Positions 35,610 through 43,873 of a DNA stretch of 64,000 bases are shown one piece after another. Source of the stretch: Embleya sp040605455. GTDB taxonomy: Bacteria; Actinomycetota; Actinomycetes; Streptomycetales; Streptomycetaceae. The position numbers and the translations under genes were made by a program. A model generated the notes under the pieces. The model did not search any database and was not told the origin of the DNA. It was given only the letters and a program-made list of their open reading frames with translations. Each line of letters starts with the position of its first letter. The first letter of the stretch is position 1. The stretch is taken from positions 1 through 64,000 of the forward strand of contig NZ_JBEXCV010000025.1 of assembly GCF_040605455.1 (NCBI RefSeq), read 5' to 3'.

Positions 35610-35626
35610 TTCAACAACTTGTTGAA
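35610..35626. promoter_or_regulatory. Perfect 7-3-7 palindrome, AllR-type operator
   Basis: TTCAACA-ACT-TGTTGAA is a perfect inverted repeat located 66 bases before aceB and 25 bases before the IclR gene. It is the best copy of a motif present also at 29933 and 29112. Confidence 0.68.
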
Positions 35627-35650
35627 ATGTTCTCGACGGAGGATCATGCC

Positions 35651-36454
35651 GTGGCCGCAGTCAGCTCGGGTAGCAACGGCACGACCGGTGGCGTCCAGTC
35701 TCTGGAACGCGCGTTCGACCTCCTCGAACTGCTCGCCGACGCGGGCGGCGTGCTGACGCTCAGCGAACTCGCCGCGCGTTCAGGATTGCCCATGCCCACC
35801 ATCCACCGCCTGGTACGCACGCTCGTGTCGCTGGGCTATCTGCGCCAGGACGCCTCCCGCCGCTACACCCTCGGCCCGAGGCTGATCCGGCTGGGCGAAA
35901 CCGCGGGCCGGCTGCTGGGCAGTTGGGCCCGGCCGTACCTGGCCGAACTGATGGAGAGCACCGGCGAGACCGCCAATCTCGCGGTGCTCGAAGCGGGCGA
36001 GGTGGTCTATGTCGGCCAGGTGCCCAGCCGGCACTCGATGCGGATGTTCACCGAGGTCGGCCGGCGCGTGCAGCCGCACTGCACCGCGGTGGGCAAGGTC
36101 CTGCTCGCCCAACTGCCCGAGGCGGACGCCGCGCGCGTGCTCGGCGGTCGACCGCTGGCCTCGCACACCGAGCACACGGTCACCGATCCGGCCGAACTGC
36201 TCGCCCAGTTCCCGCGAATCAGGGCGCAGGGCTATGCGATCGACGATCAGGAGCAGGAACTGGGCGTGCGCTGCGTCGCGGTCGTGGTGCCGGGAGCGCC
36301 CACCGCGACCGCGCTGTCCGTGTCCGGACCCGATGGCCGGATCCGGGCGATGGAGGAGCACTGGATGACCACCAGGATGCAGGAGATCGCGACCCGCCTC
36401 GGCGCGCACCTCGGCGGCACCGAGCCGGACCCGGAACCGGTGCCCACGAACTGA
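35651..36454 (+). CDS. IclR-family regulator, probably AllR-like
   Basis: A 267-residue IclR-type regulator. The winged helix-turn-helix is near residues 25-80 (LELLADAGGVLTLSELAARS then GLPMPTIHRLVRTLVSLGYL). The effector domain follows (ETANLAVLEAGEVVYVGQVP, HCTAVGKVLLAQL, and the RCVAVVVPG strand). GTG at 35651 has GGAGG eight bases upstream, better than the ATG at 35627. It is divergent from malate synthase, with two inverted repeats between them. In Streptomyces, the IclR protein AllR represses allantoin and glyoxylate genes; context makes this its likely counterpart. Confidence 0.87.
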   Translation: MAAVSSGSNGTTGGVQSLERAFDLLELLADAGGVLTLSELAARSGLPMPTIHRLVRTLVSLGYLRQDASRRYTLGPRLIRLGETAGRLLGSWARPYLAELMESTGETANLAVLEAGEVVYVGQVPSRHSMRMFTEVGRRVQPHCTAVGKVLLAQLPEADAARVLGGRPLASHTEHTVTDPAELLAQFPRIRAQGYAIDDQEQELGVRCVAVVVPGAPTATALSVSGPDGRIRAMEEHWMTTRMQEIATRLGAHLGGTEPDPEPVPTN

Positions 36455-36608
36455 CGGCCCGCGCCGCTCGGGCGCGGGCGGCGCCGACCGCGAGCCCCGG
36501 GCGCCGGGTTCGGCTACCCGACCGGATATCCGCGGCGCCGGCGAGCGCGCGCGTCATGTCCATCGCCGGCCACTCGCCGTCGTGCGCTCGGTTACTACGC
36601 TGGGCGAC

Positions 36609-37388
36609 ATGACGACCTCACTGATCACCGGCGCCACCTCGGGCCTCGGCGCCGCGTTCGCCCGACGGCTGGCCCACGAAGGGCACGCCCTCGTCCTGGT
36701 CGCGCGCGACCGGGAACGATTGGCCGAATCGGCTCGCGACCTGCGCGAGGAACACGGCGTGTCGGTGGAGGTGCTGGCCGCGGACCTGTCCCTGGACGAG
36801 GGAATCGCGGCGGTCGAGGCCCGCCTCGCCGATCGGGCCGCGCCGGTGGACGTGTTGGTCAACAACGCCGGCTTCGGCAACCGGGGCGGTTTCCTGGACG
36901 CGTCCACGGCCGACGAGGTGCGGATGCTCAAGGTGCACTGCGAGGCGGTACTGCGGCTGACCGCCGCCGCGAGCGCGGCGATGCGCGAGCGCGGCCGCGG
37001 CTGGGTGGTCAACGTGGCGTCGGTCGCGGCCTTCCTGCCGCGCGGCACCTACGGCGCGAGCAAGGCGTGGGTGGTCGGCTTCACCGAGGGCACTGCCCGC
37101 GAACTCGCGGGCAGCGGCGTGCGGTTGATGGCGCTGTGTCCGGGCTTCGTACGCACCGAGTTCCACCTGCGGGCCGGGATGGGCACGTCCAACATCCCCA
37201 ACTGGATGTGGCTGGACGCCGATCGGGTGGTCGCCGCCGCGATCCGCGACCTCGCGGTGGGCCGCACGGTCAGCGTGCCGGACCTGCGCTACAAGGCGGT
37301 GGTCGGGTTGGCCAAACTCGCCCCGCGCGGCCTGTTCGGCAGCGTGTCCACCAGGACCGGCCGGGTGTACGGGCCGACCCGCCCCTAG
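36609..37388 (+). CDS. SDR-family oxidoreductase
   Basis: A 259-residue classical SDR (DltE/YqjQ-like). Cofactor site ITGATSGLGAAFARRLAHEG, NNAG in VLVNNAGFGNRGG, catalytic Ser in VVNVASVAAFLP, and YGASKAWVVGFTEG with Tyr/Lys. The C-terminal half has a PGFVRTEFHLRAGM loop and an extra tail (VVGLAKLAPRGLFGSVSTRT) common in actinomycete lipid-type SDRs. A single gene, closed by a strong terminator 23 bases after the stop. Confidence 0.88.
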   Translation: MTTSLITGATSGLGAAFARRLAHEGHALVLVARDRERLAESARDLREEHGVSVEVLAADLSLDEGIAAVEARLADRAAPVDVLVNNAGFGNRGGFLDASTADEVRMLKVHCEAVLRLTAAASAAMRERGRGWVVNVASVAAFLPRGTYGASKAWVVGFTEGTARELAGSGVRLMALCPGFVRTEFHLRAGMGTSNIPNWMWLDADRVVAAAIRDLAVGRTVSVPDLRYKAVVGLAKLAPRGLFGSVSTRTGRVYGPTRP

Positions 37389-37410
37389 ACCACGGGGTCG
37401 AGCACGCCAC

Positions 37411-37443
37411 AGGCCCCGCCGACGCGAAGTCGACGGGGCCTGC
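37411..37443. terminator. Terminator between convergent genes
   Basis: A stem of about 13 base pairs with a short loop, just after the SDR stop and facing the small minus-strand gene at 37563. It can serve both directions. Confidence 0.7.
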
Positions 37444-37562
37444 GGGCGCGTACCGGGCGGGGCGGTGGGGTCGTCACGCCCCTCCCCCGGGCATCCGCGA
37501 GGTCCTGGGCCCGATCACCCGGGGGTTGAGCGCCCGGGGCGCCGGCCGAGGACGCCGGGCTG

Positions 37563-37736
37563 TCAGCGCCTCGGGCGGCCCTTGGGCCGGTCGCTCTTGC
37601 CGCGTCGGGCGGCCTTGGGGGAGTCGAGGCCATCCGTCGCCTCTGCTGCGGGTGCCGCTGCGGAATCTGCACGCTCGGCTTCGACGAACAGCGAGTTCTT
37701 GTTCTGCAGGTGGGGTTTCGACTTTTGCTTGGCCAT
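37563..37736 (-). CDS. 57-residue basic protein (short gene)
   Basis: A short minus-strand gene starting MAKQKSKPHLQNKNSLFVEA and ending KAARRGKSDRPKGRPRR. It has a near-perfect AGGAGG site six bases before ATG. Clear alternation of a basic head, acidic/Ala middle and strongly basic tail suggests an RNA- or ribosome-associated small protein; no family is recalled with certainty. Longer frames on the same strand that overlap it are shadows: they lack ribosome-binding sites. Confidence 0.65.
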   Translation of the reverse strand: MAKQKSKPHLQNKNSLFVEAERADSAAAPAAEATDGLDSPKAARRGKSDRPKGRPRR

Positions 37737-37874
37737 GGCCGTTTCCTCCTACGGAGAACCGATGGTCGGTCGTCATCCACTCTCACACCGTTCATCACGC
37801 CCCGCATGTCGAGTACTACCCGCCGTGATGATCAAACGCGAATGTCAGCCCGAAATTGCTTCTACGATGCCTGG

Positions 37875-38915
37875 ATGCTCCTTGACCCACCCGGGCGCTC
37901 ACCTCGGCCCCGGGACCGATACCGCCGCGCCAAACGACGGATCGTCATCGGCTCCCTGACCGGCCTGGGCATCGCGTTCGGCTGCGTGCAATGCCTGCCG
38001 CCCGCTTATCTGCACCACGGCACGAAATCGTCCTTGACCGGCGGCAATCTCCCGGCTTCCAAACCGCCCCAGGCAGCCGCCGCACATCCGCCCTCGGAAA
38101 CTCTCGACACCCTTCGGGGCGTCCCCGCAATCGACGGGCGCAGCTATATCCGCGCCCCCGGCGCCCGCCCCATGGTGTTCGGGCACCGCGGCGCGCCGAA
38201 TCTGGCCCCGGAGAACACGCTGCCCTCGGACGAGGCCGCCCGCCGCTCGGGCGCGGACTGGATCGAGAACGACGTGCAGCCCAGCGTCGACGGCGTCCCG
38301 CACATCATGCACGACTCCACCGTGGATCGAACCACGAACGGCAAGGGCCGCCTTCGCGACCTGACGGCTGCTCATCTGGCCACGCTGGACGCCGGGAAGT
38401 GGTTCAAACCGTCCTTCGCCGGCACCCACGTGATGACCCTGCACGACCAACTCGCCGACCTGCGCACACACGGCGGCCGACTGCTCCTGGAGATCAAGAC
38501 CCCGCACACCCGGGAGGAAATCTCCCGAATCGTCCAGGAGGTGCGCCTCGCCGGCATGTCCGGCCGGGTGTTCGTGCAGAGCTTCGACCCGGAGTCGCTG
38601 CGGATCACCCGCGATCTCGCCCCCGAACTGCCGCTCGGGCTGCTCCGGGATCGCCTCGACCCCGATCCGGTCGCATTGGCCAGAGAACTGCGCCTCGCCT
38701 CGTACAACCCGTCCTACCAGGGCCTGAGGCAACGCCCTCAACTGGTGGCCCAGTTGCACGCGGCCGGCATCGCGGTGCTGGCCTGGACGCCGGACGACCC
38801 CAAGGAGTGGGCCGCGCTCGACAACGCCGGGGTGGACGGAATCATCACGAACCGGACCGCCGATCTGGTCTCGTGGCTCACCACGCACCACGGAAAGGGC
38901 ACCGGCAAGCCCTGA
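37875..38915 (+). CDS. Glycerophosphodiester phosphodiesterase, exported or anchored
   Basis: A 346-residue GDPD-type phosphodiesterase hydrolysing glycerophosphodiesters. After a basic N-terminus and one hydrophobic segment (RRIVIGSLTGLGIAFGCVQC) comes the TIM barrel: GHRGAPNLAPENTLPS (catalytic His-Arg, Glu-Asn), WIENDVQPSVDGVPHIMHDS with catalytic E/D and H, LLLEIKTP, and the last strand VLAWTPDDPKEW plus GVDGIITNR. All catalytic positions are present. The Cys after the hydrophobic segment might be a lipid site, though it is not an ideal lipobox. An alternative ATG is at 37842. Confidence 0.88.
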   Translation: MLLDPPGRSPRPRDRYRRAKRRIVIGSLTGLGIAFGCVQCLPPAYLHHGTKSSLTGGNLPASKPPQAAAAHPPSETLDTLRGVPAIDGRSYIRAPGARPMVFGHRGAPNLAPENTLPSDEAARRSGADWIENDVQPSVDGVPHIMHDSTVDRTTNGKGRLRDLTAAHLATLDAGKWFKPSFAGTHVMTLHDQLADLRTHGGRLLLEIKTPHTREEISRIVQEVRLAGMSGRVFVQSFDPESLRITRDLAPELPLGLLRDRLDPDPVALARELRLASYNPSYQGLRQRPQLVAQLHAAGIAVLAWTPDDPKEWAALDNAGVDGIITNRTADLVSWLTTHHGKGTGKP

Positions 38916-38926
38916 TTCGACGCACC

Positions 38927-38980
38927 AAAGGCCCGCGTCCGGTCCGAGGAGACCCTTCCTCGACCGGCCGCGGGCCCTTT
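38927..38980 (+). terminator. Terminator after the phosphodiesterase gene
   Basis: Long hairpin, AAAGG-CCCGCG paired with CGCGGG-CCCTTT and an internal CCGAGG/CCTCG stem, 12 bases after the stop. Confidence 0.7.
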
Positions 38981-39064
38981 GTATCCAGGGGTCGGGCTCG
39001 CCTGTCCACGGACCGGCACCGGCAAACCCTTTACCTCGTAAGCGCAATGTGACATTTTACAGAC

Positions 39065-40210
39065 GTGAGCGAACTCCGTCCCAGTGATGTCGTCGTCATC
39101 GGCGCGGGCGTCGTCGGCGCCGCGTGCGCCCACTACGCCGCGCGCGCCGGCCTGTCCGTCACCGTGCTCGATCGTGGTCCGGTCGCCGGCGGGACCACCG
39201 GAGCCGGCGAGGGAAACCTGCTGGTCTCCGACAAGCAGCCCGGGCCCGAGCTGGCACTGGCACTGCTCTCGCTTCGCCTGTGGGCCGAACTCGCCGAGAA
39301 CGAACACGATTTCGAATACGAGCGCAAGGGCGGCCTGATCGTCGCCCGGACCGATGCCGAGGCGAGCGCGATGGCCGCCACCGCCGCCACGCAACGTGCC
39401 CGCGGGGTCACCGCCCATGCCGTCGACACCGCGGACCTGCCCTCCTACGAACCGCACCTGTCCCCGGACCTGGCCGGCGGTACGCATTATCCGCAGGACG
39501 CCCAGGTGCAACCGGCGCTGGCCGCTGCCGCGCTGCTGCGCTCGGGGGTGCGGCTGCACACCGGGGTCACCGTCACCGGCTTCCGGCGCGGGCGCGACGA
39601 TCGAGTGCTCGGCGTACGCACCTCGCACGGCGAACTCGCCGCCGGCGCGGTGGTGAACGCGGCCGGCACCTGGTCCGGTGCGGTGGCCGCGCTCGCCGGC
39701 GTATCCCTGCCGATCCTCCCCCGCCGCGGTTTCGTGCTGGTCACCGAGCCGCTGCCGCCGATGGTGCGACACAAGGTGTATGCCGCGACCTACTCCGGGG
39801 ACGTCGCCGGCGACGACGCGGACCTGGCCTCGTCGGCCGTGGTCGAGGGCACCCCGGCCGGCACCATCCTGATCGGCGCGAGCCGCGAACGGGTCGGCTT
39901 CGACCGCTCGTTCCCGATCCCGGTGCTGCGCCGACTGGCCGCGCAGGCGATCGAGCTGTTCCCGTTCCTGGCCGGCGTCTCGGTGCTGCGCGCCTATCGG
40001 GGGTTTCGGCCGTACTGCCCGGACCACCTGCCGGTGATCGGCCAGGATCCGCGCGTGCCCGGCCTGTGGCACGCATGCGGCCACGAGGGCGCCGGCGTGG
40101 GCCTGGCGCCCGCCACCGGACACCTCATCGCCCGGGGTCTGACCGGTAAGGACCCCGAGTTCGACCCCACCCCATTCGCCCCGACCCGCTTCGCGGAGGT
40201 GTCCTCGTGA
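39065..40210 (+). CDS. D-hydroxyproline dehydrogenase, FAD oxidase-like subunit
   Basis: A 381-residue DAO-type flavoprotein, the likely catalytic subunit oxidising cis-4-hydroxy-D-proline. The dinucleotide fold is at the N-terminus (VVIGAGVVGAACAHYAARAG, with TTGAGEGNLL). The substrate domain contains GTHYPQDAQVQPALAAAALL and the C-terminal GFRPYCPDHLPVIGQDPRVP-GLWHACGHEGAGVGLAP segment. Starts with GTG at 39065 in an AT-richer leader. It is the first of five genes joined by 1-4-base overlaps, and its stop overlaps the next start. The three-subunit arrangement with a small 2Fe-2S protein and a second flavoprotein matches the heterotrimeric enzyme. Confidence 0.88.
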   Translation: MSELRPSDVVVIGAGVVGAACAHYAARAGLSVTVLDRGPVAGGTTGAGEGNLLVSDKQPGPELALALLSLRLWAELAENEHDFEYERKGGLIVARTDAEASAMAATAATQRARGVTAHAVDTADLPSYEPHLSPDLAGGTHYPQDAQVQPALAAAALLRSGVRLHTGVTVTGFRRGRDDRVLGVRTSHGELAAGAVVNAAGTWSGAVAALAGVSLPILPRRGFVLVTEPLPPMVRHKVYAATYSGDVAGDDADLASSAVVEGTPAGTILIGASRERVGFDRSFPIPVLRRLAAQAIELFPFLAGVSVLRAYRGFRPYCPDHLPVIGQDPRVPGLWHACGHEGAGVGLAPATGHLIARGLTGKDPEFDPTPFAPTRFAEVSS

Positions 40211-40494
40211 CCGGCGCATCCGAACCCACCCCGGTCCACCCACCCGGCACGGACCACTTCCGGATCGGCGTGGACGGCCGGCACATCCCCGTGGAGGCCG
40301 GGCAGACCGTCGGCGCCGCGATGCTCGCCGCCGGGATCCGGTCCTGGCGCACCACCCGGTTCGCCGCCAAGCCGCGCGGGTTGTTCTGCGGCATCGGGGT
40401 GTGCTTCGACTGTCTGGTCACGGTGAACGGCACCGAGTCCCTGCGGGCCTGCCTGGTCGCCGCCCGTCCCGACGACGAGGTGAGCACCACATGA
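40207..40494 (+). CDS. D-hydroxyproline dehydrogenase, small 2Fe-2S subunit
   Basis: A 95-residue ferredoxin-like subunit. The cluster cysteines are in GLFCGIGVCFDCLVTV and, 15 residues later, RACLV. No other domain fits in the small protein. It carries electrons between the two flavoprotein subunits encoded on either side. Its GTG overlaps the stop before, and its stop overlaps the ATG after. Confidence 0.92.
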   Translation: MTGASEPTPVHPPGTDHFRIGVDGRHIPVEAGQTVGAAMLAAGIRSWRTTRFAAKPRGLFCGIGVCFDCLVTVNGTESLRACLVAARPDDEVSTT

Positions 40495-41804
40495 CCCACG
40501 ACCTGGTCGTCGTCGGCGCCGGCCCCGCCGGCCTCACCGCAGCCGTCACCGCCGCCCGCTTCGGGCTGCGGGTCGCCGTCCTGGACGCCGGCTCCCGAGC
40601 GGGCGGCCAATACCATCGACACCGCGCCGGTCGGGCGCCGGCCTGGCCGCCGCTCGCCCACCTGCACACCGTCGAGCACCTCGCCGAACATCGCGTTTGG
40701 GCGGTCGAACGCGTGGCCGACGGATTTGCCGTACACGCCGTGGCCGGCGAGCGGGACGGCACCCCGGTGACCGTGACCGGTCGCAGGCTGCTCCTGGCCA
40801 CCGGCGCCTACGACCGGCAACTGCCCTTCCCCGGCTGGGATCTGCCCGGCGTGCTCACCGCCGGCGGCGCGCAGGCGCTGATCAAGGGCAACGGTGTGGC
40901 GCCCGGTCGACGCGCGGTGGTGGCCGGCACCGGCCCGTTCCTGCTGCCGGTAGCCGTCGCACTGGCCGACGCGGGCGTCGAGGTGAGCGCGGTGCTGGAG
41001 GCGTCCCGGCCCACGCCGCGCGCCGCCGCACTCGCGCCGCACAGTCCCGCACGCGTGGTCGAGGCCGCCGGCTACGCGGTCGCCCTGGCCCGGCGGCGCA
41101 TTCCGTACCTGACCGGCCGGGCCGTGATCGCCGCGCACGGCGACGACACCGGCCTGACCTCGGTCACCGTGGCCCGCCTCGACGCCGATTGGCGGCCCCG
41201 CCCCGGGACCTCCACCGAACTGGCCTGCGACACCCTGGCGGTCGGCTACGGGTTCACCCCGCAACTCGAACTGGCCGACCAACTCGGCTGCGCGACCACC
41301 CCGGACGGTTTCGTCGCGGTCGACGCCCGGCAGGCGACGGACATCCCGGGCCTGTCCGCCGCCGGCGAGAGCACCGGCATCGGCGGGGTCCATCTCGCCG
41401 CCGTCGAGGGCGAGTCGGCCGGGTACGCCATCGCCGGCCGGACGCCACCGCGTGCGCTGCTGCGTCGCCGGGCCGCACTCACCCGGTTCGCCGCCGGGTT
41501 GCGCGCGCTCTATCCGGTCCGGCCCGGGTGGTTGTCCTGGTCGGACCCCGACACCCTGATCTGCCGCTGCGAGGAGGTGCCTCGGGGCCGGATCGAGGAC
41601 GCGGCCCGCCTCGGCGCCGACGACGTGCGCTCGGTCAAACTGCTCAGCCGCGCCGGAATGGGCTGGTGCCAGGGCCGAATGTGCGCCGAGGCCACCGCGT
41701 GCGTGTTGTCCGACGTGTTGGGCCGACCGGTCGCCGCGCCACCGCCCACCCGTCCGATCGGTGTGCCCATCCGTCTCGGAGACCTAGCCCAAGGAGCCTC
41801 ATGA
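40491..41804 (+). CDS. D-hydroxyproline dehydrogenase, NAD(P)/FAD-type subunit
   Basis: A 437-residue pyridine-nucleotide-disulfide oxidoreductase-type subunit. The N-terminal FAD fold (DLVVVGAGPAGLTAAVTAAR) and a second dinucleotide fold (RRAVVAGTGPFLLPVAVALA) are followed by a BFD-like [2Fe-2S] domain with cysteines in LICRCEEVPRG and GMGWCQGRMCAEA. It matches the alpha subunit of opine/octopine-, sarcosine- and D-hydroxyproline-dehydrogenase complexes. Context with the epimerase favours hydroxyproline. Overlap on both sides indicates a fixed stoichiometry. Confidence 0.9.
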   Translation: MTHDLVVVGAGPAGLTAAVTAARFGLRVAVLDAGSRAGGQYHRHRAGRAPAWPPLAHLHTVEHLAEHRVWAVERVADGFAVHAVAGERDGTPVTVTGRRLLLATGAYDRQLPFPGWDLPGVLTAGGAQALIKGNGVAPGRRAVVAGTGPFLLPVAVALADAGVEVSAVLEASRPTPRAAALAPHSPARVVEAAGYAVALARRRIPYLTGRAVIAAHGDDTGLTSVTVARLDADWRPRPGTSTELACDTLAVGYGFTPQLELADQLGCATTPDGFVAVDARQATDIPGLSAAGESTGIGGVHLAAVEGESAGYAIAGRTPPRALLRRRAALTRFAAGLRALYPVRPGWLSWSDPDTLICRCEEVPRGRIEDAARLGADDVRSVKLLSRAGMGWCQGRMCAEATACVLSDVLGRPVAAPPPTRPIGVPIRLGDLAQGAS

Positions 41805-42736
41805 GCCCGCACCCTGCCTCCTCGTCCCCGGCCGACCCGGCCCGCCCCGCCGACCGGCAGCCTTGGCACGGCGTCGTGGTGGCCACCGCACTACCGCTGC
41901 GCGAGGACCTGTCCGTGGACTTCGACGCGTACGCCGAACACGTGCGATGGCTCGTGGATTCGGGCTGTGACGGGGTCTGCCCGAACGGCTCGCTCGGCGA
42001 GTACCAGTCACTCACGCCGCAGGAACGGGCCAAGGTGGTCAGTGTCGCGGTCGAAGCGGTGGGCGGGGACCGGGTGCTGCCCGGCGTCGCGGCGTACGGC
42101 GCGGCGGAGTCACTGCGCTGGACCGAGCAGGCCGCCGAAGCGGGTGCCCGGGCGGTAATGCTGCTACCGCCCAACAGCTACCGCGCGGACACCCGCACGG
42201 TGTTCGACCACTACCGCACGGTGGCCCGCGCCGGCCTGCCGATCGTCGCGTACAACAACCCCTTCGACACGAAGGTCGACCTGACCCCGCGACTGCTCGC
42301 GGACCTGTACGAGGAAGGTCTCGTGGTCGGCGTCAAGGAGTTCACCGGTGACGTGCGCCGGGCCTACGAGGTGGCCGAACTCGCGCCCGGGCTGGATGTG
42401 TTGATCGGCAGCGACGACGTCGCGCTGGAGTTCGGGCTGGCCGGCGCGGTCGGCTGGATCGCCGGCTACGCGAACGTCTTCCCGCGTGCGAGCGTCGAGT
42501 TGTACCGCGCGGCGACCGGCGGCGACGTACGCGCCGTGCTGCCGCTGTACCGATTGCTGCATCCGCTGCTTCGGCTGGATTCGCGCACCGAGTTCGTCCA
42601 GTCGATCAAGCTGTCGATGGACCTGGCCGGGCGCCGCGGCGGTCCGTCGCGCGCGCCGCGGCTCCCGCTGCTACCCGAACAGGAGGCATCGGTGCGCGAG
42701 TTCACCGAGAAGGCGCTCGCGGAGGGACTGGCCTGA
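41801..42736 (+). CDS. 1-pyrroline-4-hydroxy-2-carboxylate deaminase (DapA family)
   Basis: A 311-residue Schiff-base aldolase-fold enzyme. Lys179 in VVGVKEFTGD is the expected Schiff-base lysine and Tyr151 in IVAYNNPFDTK the proton-relay tyrosine. The 25-residue N-terminal tail is Pro/Ser-rich and probably disordered. In hydroxyproline operons the DapA-family gene deaminates the pyrroline product to 2-oxoglutarate semialdehyde. Its ATG overlaps the preceding stop and its stop overlaps the epimerase start by one base. Confidence 0.88.
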   Translation: MSPHPASSSPADPARPADRQPWHGVVVATALPLREDLSVDFDAYAEHVRWLVDSGCDGVCPNGSLGEYQSLTPQERAKVVSVAVEAVGGDRVLPGVAAYGAAESLRWTEQAAEAGARAVMLLPPNSYRADTRTVFDHYRTVARAGLPIVAYNNPFDTKVDLTPRLLADLYEEGLVVGVKEFTGDVRRAYEVAELAPGLDVLIGSDDVALEFGLAGAVGWIAGYANVFPRASVELYRAATGGDVRAVLPLYRLLHPLLRLDSRTEFVQSIKLSMDLAGRRGGPSRAPRLPLLPEQEASVREFTEKALAEGLA

Positions 42737-43737
42737 TGCGCTCACGACACGTCTTCCACGCGGTCGACTCGCACACCGAGGGCATGCCGACCCGGGTGAT
42801 CACCGGCGGCGTCGGTGTGCTCCCCGGCGCCACGATGGCCGAGCGGCGGGTGCACTTCATGGCCCATCGGGACCACCTCCGCACGCTGTTGATGCACGAG
42901 CCGCGCGGGCACGGCGCGATGAGCGGCGCGATCCTGCAACCGCCGACCCGCCCGGACGCGGACTACGGCGTGCTGTTCATCGAGGTGTCGGGCTGCCTGC
43001 CGATGTGCGGGCACGGCACGATCGGGGTGGCCACCGTGCTGGTCGAGACCGGCATGGTCGAGGTGGTCGAACCGGTCACCACGATCCGGTTGGACACGCC
43101 CGCCGGGCTGGTGGTCGCCGAGGTCGAGGTGCACGAGGGCGCGGCGCGCTCGGTGACCCTGCGCAACGTGCCCTCGTACGCCCACACCCTGGACGCGACG
43201 GTGGACGTGCCGGGGCTCGGCGCGGTCGGCTACGACATGGCCTACGGCGGCAACTTCTACGCGATCCTGCCGATCGACAAGGTCGGCCTGCCCTTCGACC
43301 GAGCCGAGGCCGGACGCATCCTGGAAACCGGCCTGGCGATCATGGCGGCGATCAACGAGCAGGCCCGGCCGGTGCATCCGGAGGATCCCGCGATCGCCGG
43401 CTGCGCCCACGTGCAGTTCCTCGCGCCGGGCTCGGACGCCACGCTGTCGCGCAACGCGATGGCGATCCACCCGGGTTGGTTCGACCGCTCGCCGTGCGGC
43501 ACCGGAACCAGCGCGCGGATGGCCCAGTTGGCCGCACGCGGCGAGTTGGCGGTCGGACAGCCGTTCGTCAACGAGTCGTTCATCGGGACCCGGTTCCACG
43601 GGCGGATCCTGGAGCAGGCCGAAGTGGGCGGGTATCCGGCCGTGGTCCCGCAGATCACCGGACGTGCCTGGATCACCGCCACCGCGCAATATCTGCTCGA
43701 CCCCGAGGACCCCTTCCCAGCCGGGTTCCGCCTGTGA
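42736..43737 (+). CDS. 4-hydroxyproline epimerase
   Basis: A 333-residue member of the proline-racemase fold. Both catalytic cysteines are present: Cys91 in LPMCGHGTIG and Cys254 in DRSPCGTGTSARM. This two-Cys pattern marks 4-hydroxyproline epimerase/proline racemase rather than the dehydratase (Thr in the second site). It would epimerise trans-4-hydroxy-L-proline to cis-4-hydroxy-D-proline, the substrate of the dehydrogenase encoded upstream. Confidence 0.93.
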   Translation: MRSRHVFHAVDSHTEGMPTRVITGGVGVLPGATMAERRVHFMAHRDHLRTLLMHEPRGHGAMSGAILQPPTRPDADYGVLFIEVSGCLPMCGHGTIGVATVLVETGMVEVVEPVTTIRLDTPAGLVVAEVEVHEGAARSVTLRNVPSYAHTLDATVDVPGLGAVGYDMAYGGNFYAILPIDKVGLPFDRAEAGRILETGLAIMAAINEQARPVHPEDPAIAGCAHVQFLAPGSDATLSRNAMAIHPGWFDRSPCGTGTSARMAQLAARGELAVGQPFVNESFIGTRFHGRILEQAEVGGYPAVVPQITGRAWITATAQYLLDPEDPFPAGFRL

Positions 43738-43873
43738 GGGCGACCGAAGACGGGTCGGCACCCGGGCACCCGACCGCCCGAAATTCGCTCACGCTCCGTG
43801 GTCGCCCGTACGCACGGTCGCGATCCTGCCCACAGGGTGACTGACCGTCAGTAGCATGGCGGGAGGAGGCACC

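Noticed and set aside
36230..36460. Overlapping small frames at the 3' end of the IclR gene
   Set aside because: Shadows of the IclR gene with no independent signal.
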